Of a stretch of DNA of 8,063 bases, positions 1 to 6,215 are shown in pieces (position 1 is the first letter of the stretch; each line of letters starts with the position of its first letter). Origin of the DNA: UMGS1225 sp034086705. Lineage in GTDB: Bacteria > Bacillota > Clostridia > Oscillospirales > CAG-272. The notes beneath the pieces were generated by a model, which had not been told where the DNA came from, searched no databases, and saw nothing but the letters and a program-made list of their open reading frames with translations. The DNA lies in contig JAXDZV010000049.1 of the NCBI GenBank assembly GCA_034086705.1, positions 1-8,063 of the forward strand, read 5' to 3'. The translations under genes and the position numbers were made by a program.

Positions 1-755
1 CTTTACGAAGAGATACCATTGAATGGAATATAAGCTCTCTGTCGGAACAGGGTTAAAACGTCAATGTCTGCCCGTTGCCAGGGAAGCGGATAAAGCCTCT
101 GCACGGAAATATATCCTTGCGCGTAAAGATGCAAAAGGCAAGAAAACTTACGGCTATCGCAGAATAGGACGGAGGCTTGCAAGAAACGGTATTTATTACA
201 CTCTCAAGACAGTACTCCGAGTTGTGCAAAGATATGGTTTGTGGGGCAGTCAGAGAAAAGAAATGCCGGATACGGGGAATATCTGCATAAACACCCCAAC
301 TTGCTAAACAGAGATTTCAAAACAGAAAAAATAAATCAAGAATGGGTTACGGGTAGTTATACATGCACACCAAGCGAGGAAGGTGTACTTGTCGGTCATC
401 AGAGATCCGTATCGGAACTGCGCAAAATGTAAACCTTGTTTTTAGCACCCTTCAAAAAGCCGAGAAAAAAGAAGGGCACCGCGGAGCTGCAATTCCACAG
501 TGCCAAAGGCTTTCCATAGACATCACGAGCATATTTCTGCCTGTCACAAACATACAGCGCTAATCTCAAGCCACCCCCTTTATGACAATTGCTTCAGTTG
601 AAAATTTCTTTTCCATTCTTAAAATAGAGCGTATTTCTGGAACCAAACTGGAAACTTACAAAAAAGCATGCCTTTTTATAAGCAAATCTATTATTTTCAT
701 AGCTAAATATTTGGTTCAAAACAAAACTGACCCCACTAAAAAATGGGGTCAGTTT
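1..755 (+). pseudogene. Decayed IS3-family (IS150-like) transposase remnant
   Basis: The three forward frames together give an IS3-family OrfB-type transposase. The HTH_21-like part (about 100-235) contains TYGYRRI and TLKTVLRVVQRYGL. It is followed by HPNLLNRDF and EWVT (about 295-350), VYLSVIRD (about 390-415), GTAQNVNLVFSTLQKAEKK, ELQFHS.KGF (484-510), SRAYFCLSQTY, YDN (581-589) and ASVENFFSILK. The reading frame changes near 235-260, 350-420, 465-485 and 590, where one extra T splits YDN from ASVENF. The codon after ELQFHS (502-504) is GCC, Ala, where the family has the second catalytic Asp of DDE, and a TAG stop follows shortly after. The third catalytic residue, Glu of VENFF, remains. 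The start of the element lies outside the window or has been lost. It is clearly non-functional; the exact 3' boundary is uncertain, because homology fades at about 730. Confidence 0.88.
724..755. terminator. Perfect 12-bp inverted repeat at the end of the IS remnant; possible bidirectional terminator
   Basis: The arms AAACTGACCCCA (724-735) and TGGGGTCAGTTT (744-755) are perfectly complementary around an 8-nt loop. On the minus strand the stem runs into TTTTGTTTTG, so it could stop transcripts of the SLH-protein gene that ends about 180 nt upstream. On the plus strand the stem is followed by TTTGTTGC, so it could also stop the old transposase transcript. GGGGTCAG/CTGACCCC resembles the terminal sequences of some IS3-family elements, so it may instead mark the element's right end. 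The repeat is directly visible; its role is inferred. Confidence 0.55.
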
Positions 756-936
756 GTTGCTAAATTTTAATATTTGCTACCATAAGGGAGACTTTGTTCT
801 GCCTGCATGCTATGAAGCAAAACAAATCTCTGCATCAGCCAAGTGAGATTGATTGCACGCTACCTTAACTGGTATGCATCACAATTTGTTCAGGACCCCA
901 AAAAGAGAGATACGTATAAATCCGGTCCTTCTCCCA

Positions 937-3267
937 TTATGGCAACTTATTTGCTTGACAAAACAGCATAATAATCGTCGCTACCTGCGCACGGGTTGCT
1001 GTCTGTGTCGGTCTGAAGTACAGTAAACCGTTCTCTTCGATTCCGGTAATGTACCCATTATTCTTCATTACAGTGATTGCTTTTTTGGACCAGGAAGGAA
1101 TCTTTGCATCATCTGCAAACACAAGCCCGTTATCCGGTACCTCTGAGAGATATCCATAAAGGTCCAAAACATTGTCGGCATAGGTGGCCAACATCACACA
1201 CATTTCTTGCCGGCTAATGGACGCGTTAGGTTTGAATGAACCATCATTATAACCGGCGACAATTCCTTGCTGAAAAGCCCACGCCACTGCCCCTGTATAC
1301 CATTTGTTTGCAGGAACGTCCGTAAACTGGCCAACCTTTTTGTCTTTATTCTTGTCAACATCCACCTTACTGATATTGGCAAGCACACGGCAAAACATTG
1401 CTCGACTCATCACCGTATTCGGCTCAAAAGTGTTATCTGTCATACCTTCAAACAACTTATTCACATAAACATACTTAACCTGCTCTGCAAACCAGCTGTC
1501 GGTCTTTCCGGATGGATCGTGATACTTTACATCCTTAAATGGATTCGGCCAATAATCACCGTTTGCACGATTTTCCTGATATCCACACCCCGTGCAGCGA
1601 TATACATCATAGCCATCTCCCGTTCGGAGCGTCGCTGCCACAGTCTGAACTTTCTGCATATCGTGCTCATAACAACGGAAAACCCAGCCATCTTTTTTAT
1701 GGCGCTCTACTGTCTGCTGCACTTTACCACCGGGGATACCGTATACCGTAATACCCCCTATTCCTTGGAAAGTATCGTCGGCAAGCTCCGTGTCTTTGTT
1801 AAGAACTGTAATGCTCTTCAATCCGTAACAATCTGAAAATGCCGCCCGTCCTACTGTTTCAACGCTGGCCGGAAGTACAATGCTTTCAAGCTTTACACAC
1901 TTGAAGAAAGCCTTTTCAGCAATTGTTTTCAAAGTATTCGGAAGTGTTACATCCGACAGATTCCGAGCTTCATGAAATGCCTCTATTTCGATTGTTTCAA
2001 CGCCCTCAGGTATCACTACACTTTCAAGGCCCGTAACACGCAGAAAATATTTGCCCAACACTTTGATACCCTGTGGCCAAATGAGTTCTTTCAGCGCATA
2101 TGTTTGGTAGAGGGACATGAACCCGAACTCCGTCGACGGATCTGTCAACTCGCCGGTAGTGTTGTCCTTCACAGCACCGCCAAAGGTAGCAGTCCCTTGG
2201 AATGCAATCCGTTCTACGTAATAGGAACGAAATGCTGCACGATTGCAAGTAATACCATCCGGGATTTCAATAGACTTTACATGCTCATTATACTGAAATA
2301 CACCATAACTCACCGAATGACAACCCAGTTCCTTGACTTGCATAGCCCCTGGATCATCCGCATTTGCAGCACGACCATCTTTCGTTAAATAAGAAGGCAC
2401 CACAACATTCTTATCAGACCCAAAATACCTATCAATCATCAAACCGCCGCTGGGCAATTCGTATGCCAGCCATTCGCGATATTCACCGACGGTAACATAG
2501 TTATAGTTTGCTTGATCGTCCTGTGTTGTGAGTTGCTCGCGCCCCGCCGTACTCGTAACGACGGCCTGCGTCCAATCTTCAAAAGGATCGCTGAGTTCCT
2601 CCATGACATCGTCATAAAAAGTAGAAGTGTACTTGCAATAGAAACCAAACTCATCTCCTACCTGAAGATTCAAAGCAGAAACATCAATTTTAAAGCGAAA
2701 CGTTGTCACACTTGATGCGCCGCCTTCAAAAGACTGCTCATGCGTATCAGCATTTTTTACGTTCGTTTGTACTAAAGTCGCATTTCCATTGCCAGCTGCC
2801 TTGACAAATCCACCACGTGTCAGGGCAAAATGCACCAACTCATTATCGGGATCTTTTCTGTCAAAGTCAAGCCAAACTTCCATAATTTCCGCATACGGGT
2901 CGCCTTCTTTATCTATATAATAAACGTCAGCGTCGGAAATTCCAGAGTCAAAATACAAATACTGATAATCCGCCGAAAGTGCCATACACTGGCTAAAATC
3001 GATATCCTTTTTGAGCTCGCTAAAATATTCCGCTACTTCACCATCAACTTTTGCCAGTTCGCCGTTTTCAAGAGCACCTACAGAGCAGCGAAGCCCCTGA
3101 GACGGCATGTGGGGTGCATGTATGGAAAGATCATAGTCACCTTGAATTACTGGGACAGCACCCAAATACCGCTTCGCAGGATCATCCTCTGCGTGCGCCG
3201 TTACAAACGCGGAACAGCAGAAAAGCATGACAGCCAGAAGAAAAGCAATTATCCTTTTTGTTCTCAT
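937..3267 (-). CDS. Secreted BspA-like LRR_5 protein with three C-terminal SLH domains
   Basis: This is a 776-residue surface protein. The start is the ATG at 3267, because a GGAG box (3274-3277) lies 6 nt upstream and the product then opens with a classic signal peptide: MRTKR, a hydrophobic core, and cleavage likely after AHA (residue 26). The open frame extends upstream to 3366, but only through a hairpin. Residues 40-260 are a beta-rich region without a recognised family. Residues 270-520 are LRR_5/BspA-type repeats (units such as LKELIWPQGIKVLG, LESVVIPEGVETI, LSDVTLPNTLKTI). A CTGCGY linker at 558-563 resembles motifs common in clostridial surface proteins. Three SLH domains follow at about 576-637, 646-705 and 716-776, carrying SRAMF, SRQEM and TRAQV at the TRAE-like position. 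SLH domains bind secondary cell-wall polymers, so it is probably wall-displayed. It follows the dockerin-LRR gene by 104 nt and is probably co-transcribed. The ligand is unknown. Confidence 0.92.
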   Translation of the reverse strand: MRTKRIIAFLLAVMLFCCSAFVTAHAEDDPAKRYLGAVPVIQGDYDLSIHAPHMPSQGLRCSVGALENGELAKVDGEVAEYFSELKKDIDFSQCMALSADYQYLYFDSGISDADVYYIDKEGDPYAEIMEVWLDFDRKDPDNELVHFALTRGGFVKAAGNGNATLVQTNVKNADTHEQSFEGGASSVTTFRFKIDVSALNLQVGDEFGFYCKYTSTFYDDVMEELSDPFEDWTQAVVTSTAGREQLTTQDDQANYNYVTVGEYREWLAYELPSGGLMIDRYFGSDKNVVVPSYLTKDGRAANADDPGAMQVKELGCHSVSYGVFQYNEHVKSIEIPDGITCNRAAFRSYYVERIAFQGTATFGGAVKDNTTGELTDPSTEFGFMSLYQTYALKELIWPQGIKVLGKYFLRVTGLESVVIPEGVETIEIEAFHEARNLSDVTLPNTLKTIAEKAFFKCVKLESIVLPASVETVGRAAFSDCYGLKSITVLNKDTELADDTFQGIGGITVYGIPGGKVQQTVERHKKDGWVFRCYEHDMQKVQTVAATLRTGDGYDVYRCTGCGYQENRANGDYWPNPFKDVKYHDPSGKTDSWFAEQVKYVYVNKLFEGMTDNTFEPNTVMSRAMFCRVLANISKVDVDKNKDKKVGQFTDVPANKWYTGAVAWAFQQGIVAGYNDGSFKPNASISRQEMCVMLATYADNVLDLYGYLSEVPDNGLVFADDAKIPSWSKKAITVMKNNGYITGIEENGLLYFRPTQTATRAQVATIIMLFCQANKLP

Positions 3268-3295
3268 AGAAATCTCCGTAAAACAATTGGTTTCT

Positions 3296-3357
3296 GTTTT
3301 TTCCTGCGGTCCCCCTAAGGGTCCCGCAGGAAAAAACGCCTTATTCTGCTTAGGGGG
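3296..3357 (-). promoter_or_regulatory. Interleaved inverted repeats (possible pseudoknot or two-state RNA switch) between the two LRR genes
   Basis: Pair B is a perfect 14-bp inverted repeat: 3296-3309 (GTTTTTTCCTGCGG) with 3324-3337. Pair A is a perfect 9-bp inverted repeat: CCCCCTAAG (3311-3319) with CTTAGGGGG (3349-3357). The A arm at 3311-3319 sits inside the 14-nt loop of pair B while its partner lies outside, so in the minus-strand transcript the order is A, B, A', B'. That is H-type pseudoknot topology, or else two helices linked by a loop. The block ends 19 nt before the GGAG ribosome binding site of the SLH-protein gene. No U-run follows the B stem on either strand, so it is not a standard Rho-independent terminator. 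The repeats are seen directly; a regulatory or processing role is inference. Confidence 0.6.
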
Positions 3358-3371
3358 AATTAACACATTTT

Positions 3372-4943
3372 TCAGTCAGCAAACTCGGGAACAGGTGTAT
3401 TCCATCTGCCGTCATTCGCTACATAGGACACGTATCTGTTCAGAAGAATTGCATCCCAGTCCGTTACGACATCATCTGCATCAATCAGTGCTGCCTCCAG
3501 GTCGAGCTCAACACCGGTACCGATCCAGCCTTCCATATCCTTAGTCCAGCCGGCCAGATAGTAATCCAGCAGTTGTGCATCTGTTGCATCGACAACGCCA
3601 TCTCCGTTGATATCACCACGAATCACTGGAATCGATGGATCCAACGCTACGAACCGTTCGCTCAGAGTCTGCTCTGCGCAGAACGTCTCCAGCGTGGAGC
3701 CTGTATAACCCTTGAATACGCAGCTTGTAGCTACGAACGGGTGTCCGTCCCACATACCGCCGCCGACTTCAAAGACACAGTCTTTGTTCAGCGCTGTTAC
3801 GCTGGCAAGACCGCCGCATGCATAGAATGCTGCATAGCCTACCTTTGTAACTTTCTCGGAGAGAACGATTTCCATACCTGTCAAAGGTGCAGAACGGAAT
3901 GCGTTCGGTCCGATCTCTACCAATTCTGCCGGCATGTTGACGCTCGTCAGAGATGTGCAGTTACGGAATGCTTCTTTTCTGATCAGTGTGATGCTATCCG
4001 GCAACTGTACGCTTGTCAGCGCAGTGGAGCCGTATGCAAACTGTTCCGGCAACGCATTGCCCTGCAGAACTACGTCACTGTCGATGATGATCGACTCCAG
4101 AGATGTCCATGAGAACACCTTCTTGCGCAGCTCTACGGCCAATCCTTCGCCCGGATTCTGAATCTGTACTGCCTTCACCCACGGGTTGTTGCCCAGAATG
4201 GAAGTACTGTCATCCGGGAAATCACCCAGATGTACTACCGGTTTGCCGTCAATTTCTTTCGGGATTACCAGCAGTCCTTCTGCATCCCCTGCTTCATAAA
4301 CGCGAGTGATGCAAATAACATCCCGACCATCCATCTGATATGTAATGGTCTTGTACGGTGTGTACTCGCCCAGCGTGATGTAGCCTGCTGCAATCGCGGA
4401 GCTACCGTAGCTGATGCTTGCCACTACCTTGTCGCCTGCGGCCTTTCCGCTCAGCGGCAACTGGAATTCATACCACACGGAGGTAGCCGGGTCTTCGTCG
4501 TCGTTCGTCTTCACGCTCGTGCCGTCTGCATTGTACAGCGCGCCTGTGAATTCGCCCGTCTTCGTGCCTTCTGCATCCATGGTGTACTCTGTACCGTCCA
4601 CGGTTACTGTGACAATTGCTGCTGTCGGATCGCCGTCAAAGTCATAGTTTGCAATCTCTACCAACAGTGTCAATGTCGTGTATGCCTTGTCGGTCACTGC
4701 CCACACTCCGGCAATGTCACCGTTTGCGAGCTCTGTCTTGCTCTCCAACCACGCGTAGTACTTCGGTGTTGCAAATCCGTTGAACGTTTCCGTCCCTACC
4801 GGCAGCACGCCGCCCACTGTCTTCGTGGTTGCGATGTCAGCATAGGTACCTTCTTCGCCCCCTGTGGCAACTGTCGGAAATGTCATACATGACACAACCA
4901 TCAAGATTGCCAAGAAGACGGCTAAGTACCGTTTTAGTTTCAT
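3372..4943 (-). CDS. Secreted BspA-like LRR_5 protein with C-terminal type-I dockerin
   Basis: This is a 523-residue secreted protein. The N-terminus MKLKRYLAVFLAIL is a signal peptide, with cleavage probably after TVA near residue 27. Residues 45-195 form a beta-rich segment without a recognised family. Residues 200-430 hold LRR_5 repeats, for example LTSVQLPDSITLIRKEAF and LTSVNMPAELVEIGPNAF. Residues 442-507 are a dockerin: GDINGDGVVDATDAQLLDYYL is a good first calcium loop and helix, and the second repeat (about 486-507, DADDVVTDWDAILLNRYV) keeps the helix but lacks the usual first Asp of its calcium loop. Dockerins bind cohesins on scaffoldins, so this LRR module is probably docked to a cell-surface or cellulosome-like scaffold; no cohesin lies in the window. 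It is first in a likely two-gene unit with the SLH paralogue and has a strong promoter and ribosome binding site. It looks more GC-rich than its partner. Confidence 0.9.
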   Translation of the reverse strand: MKLKRYLAVFLAILMVVSCMTFPTVATGGEEGTYADIATTKTVGGVLPVGTETFNGFATPKYYAWLESKTELANGDIAGVWAVTDKAYTTLTLLVEIANYDFDGDPTAAIVTVTVDGTEYTMDAEGTKTGEFTGALYNADGTSVKTNDDEDPATSVWYEFQLPLSGKAAGDKVVASISYGSSAIAAGYITLGEYTPYKTITYQMDGRDVICITRVYEAGDAEGLLVIPKEIDGKPVVHLGDFPDDSTSILGNNPWVKAVQIQNPGEGLAVELRKKVFSWTSLESIIIDSDVVLQGNALPEQFAYGSTALTSVQLPDSITLIRKEAFRNCTSLTSVNMPAELVEIGPNAFRSAPLTGMEIVLSEKVTKVGYAAFYACGGLASVTALNKDCVFEVGGGMWDGHPFVATSCVFKGYTGSTLETFCAEQTLSERFVALDPSIPVIRGDINGDGVVDATDAQLLDYYLAGWTKDMEGWIGTGVELDLEAALIDADDVVTDWDAILLNRYVSYVANDGRWNTPVPEFAD

Positions 4944-4950
4944 GTTTTTT

Positions 4951-4957
4951 ACCCCCT
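4951..4957 (-). promoter_or_regulatory. Ribosome binding site of the dockerin-LRR gene
   Basis: The minus strand reads AGGGGGT followed by 7 nt of A-rich spacer and then ATG (4943). It can pair with the 16S tail along seven bases, with one G-U pair in place of A-U. The surrounding CTTAGGGGG (4952-4960) is identical to the 9-mer found in the intergenic inverted repeat at 3311-3319 and is complementary to the minus-strand arm at 3349-3357. Confidence 0.75.
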
Positions 4958-4988
4958 AAGATAGATTTTTCGGTCTTCACCGGATTTC

Positions 4989-5017
4989 ATTATACAACAT
5001 GCACAGTTTTTTGTCAA
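4989..5017 (-). promoter_or_regulatory. Consensus SigA-type promoter for the dockerin/SLH gene pair
   Basis: On the minus strand, TTGACA (5017-5012) and TATAAT (4994-4989) both match consensus exactly and are separated by exactly 17 bp. The expected start of transcription is near 4982, giving a leader of about 39 nt before the ATG at 4943. Nothing resembling a second promoter was found between the two minus-strand genes. Confidence 0.85.
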
Positions 5018-5298
5018 TTCGGGACTTTTCCTTTTTACGTATATTATTAAATATTTTTGTTCTATTTTTAGAAATTAAAGGAATTCCCCTGTTTTCTTGA
5101 AAAAATCGCCGAAATAAAACGTTGAGAAACTTCCCTGTTTACCTGATTTCTCGGCTTGCTGACATCTAAATGTGAAAAATACACAATTTTTTGTTCTTTC
5201 TTTTTTCAATTTGTTCTGTTATGCTAGATTCCGCCCCCTCCGTTCACACATGATTCATGGAACGTCTTCTTTTTTTTCATGATTTTTTCTGCTTTCTC
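5018..5298. other. AT-rich divergent intergenic region
   Basis: No coding region or recognisable RNA is seen here. The stretch is rich in T-runs on the + strand. It contains the octamer TTTGTTCT three times (5056-5063, 5190-5197, 5210-5217, the last two 20 bp apart), an odd palindrome CATGATTCATG (5249-5259), and a 6-bp inverted repeat GAGAAA/TTTCTC (5125-5130, 5148-5153). Any of these could be operator-like, but none is strong enough to call as a site. Confidence 0.5.
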
Positions 5299-5327
5299 TT
5301 TACTTGTATCTCAAAAAGCTGTACAAT
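5299..5327 (+). promoter_or_regulatory. Probable SigA-type promoter for the methyltransferase cluster
   Basis: TTTACT (5299-5304) and TACAAT (5322-5327) lie 17 bp apart, matching consensus at 4 of 6 and 5 of 6 positions. Initiation would fall near 5334, about 50 nt before the methyltransferase start. The promoter faces away from the strong promoter at 4989-5017. Confidence 0.6.
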
Positions 5328-5386
5328 GTAAGCATATTACAATCTATGAGTGTTAGTTAGCCGACATTCCGGCTACAGGAGGCATG

Positions 5387-6175
5387 ATGTCCACAAACTG
5401 TTACAACGCCCTTGCGCCTTTGTATGACGAACTTCTTTTCGATGCCGATTATCCTGCTCTTGTATCTTTTTACAAAAACGTCTTTGCGCAGTTTGGCAAA
5501 ACGCCCATTCGCAGTATTGTAGATCTCGGATGCGGAACCGGTAAGCTCTGTGCCCTGTTAGCAGCAGAGGGGTATGACATAACAGGCGTAGACGCCTCAG
5601 CTGAAATGCTTGCGCTTGCACAAGCCCGTACTGCCTGTTTTCCCGGGGTTTTATTGTTGGAACAGGATATTACAAAACTGGATCTATACGATGTTGCAGA
5701 CGTCATGGTCAGTTCTTTCGACTGTCTGAACTACATTACCAGCCCGCAAGCTCTATCTGCATGTTTTGATCGCGTTGCACTATTTTTGCGCGACAATGGT
5801 TTATTTTTGTTTGACGTTAATACAAAATATAAATTTGAACATGTTTTTGCACAGCAAAGTTATATTCTGCAAAACAACACAGCGTTTTGTGCCTGGGAAA
5901 ACGACTATATTCCCAAAACCGGTATATGTCACTTTTATCTTACCCTGTTCAAAAAGACCCCAAACGGAACCTGGGAACGTGCACAGGAATATCAAAAAGA
6001 ACGTATGTACACCGATCGTATATTACAACGCAGACTCAAGAAAAGCGGTTTTGAAATTCTCGGTGTTTATGCGGATACTTCTTTTTCAAAAACCGGGCCT
6101 ACAGACGAGCGTCAGTATTATGTATGCCGCAGACTCCCCCGCACACAAACCGGAGCACGGATACAGAAACCGTAA
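5387..6175 (+). CDS. Class I SAM-dependent methyltransferase, YqeM-like
   Basis: A 262-residue cytosolic protein. The ribosome binding site AGGAGG (5377-5382) leaves 4 nt to the ATG at 5387 but only 1 nt to the in-frame ATG at 5384, so 5387 is preferred; either is possible. The Rossmann-fold signature is clear: motif I VDLGCGTGKL (about residues 45-54), an acidic ribose-binding Asp in ITGVDAS (about 65-71), QDITKL and SSFDCLNYI, then LFLFDVNTKYK after the fold's fifth strand. The N-terminal YNALAPLYDELLFDADY and the C-terminal half (KERMYTDRILQRRLKKSGFEILGVYAD) match the YqeM-type family seen in Firmicutes. The substrate is unknown in that family, so none is assigned. It lies 40 nt before the hslO remnant and is probably co-transcribed with it. 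The gene looks intact. Confidence 0.9.
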   Translation: MSTNCYNALAPLYDELLFDADYPALVSFYKNVFAQFGKTPIRSIVDLGCGTGKLCALLAAEGYDITGVDASAEMLALAQARTACFPGVLLLEQDITKLDLYDVADVMVSSFDCLNYITSPQALSACFDRVALFLRDNGLFLFDVNTKYKFEHVFAQQSYILQNNTAFCAWENDYIPKTGICHFYLTLFKKTPNGTWERAQEYQKERMYTDRILQRRLKKSGFEILGVYADTSFSKTGPTDERQYYVCRRLPRTQTGARIQKP

Positions 6176-6215
6176 TATTCATCGCAATATAATATTGTAG
6201 AGAAAGGAACGCTTC

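Noticed and set aside
1..755. Programmed frameshifting of an active IS3 transposase
   Set aside because: IS3 elements use one -1 shift between orfA and orfB; here there are several shifts within the catalytic part, a stop and a lost catalytic Asp, which indicates decay.
793..826. Imperfect hairpin TTTGTTCTGC/GCAAAACAAA between the IS remnant and the SLH-LRR gene
   Set aside because: It has one mismatch, a 14-nt loop and no U-run, so it is too weak to call a terminator or an element end; the rest of 771-936 shows nothing recognisable.
892..929. AGGACC/GGTCCT inverted repeat just after the SLH-LRR stop
   Set aside because: Only 6 bp of stem with a 26-nt loop and no following U-run, so it is not convincing as a terminator.
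3296..3337. The 14-bp hairpin as a Rho-independent terminator
   Set aside because: Its AT-rich tract lies inside the stem, and the stem is followed by A-runs and not U-runs on both strands.
3268..3366. An upstream in-frame ATG at 3366 that would lengthen the SLH-LRR protein by 33 residues
   Set aside because: The extra residues are encoded by the inverted-repeat block, have no ribosome binding site fitting that start, and would bury the clear signal peptide that begins at 3267 behind a GGAG box.
1267..4892. Several long open frames on the plus strand opposite the two LRR genes
   Set aside because: They lack ribosome binding sites and recognisable domains, are rich in Cys, His and Arg, and lie antisense to genes with clear signal peptides and domains.
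6185..6197. CAATATAATATTG palindrome with a TATAAT box just before hslO
   Set aside because: No acceptable -35 box lies 16-18 bp upstream, so a separate hslO promoter is not supported; the palindrome is short and AT-only in its core.
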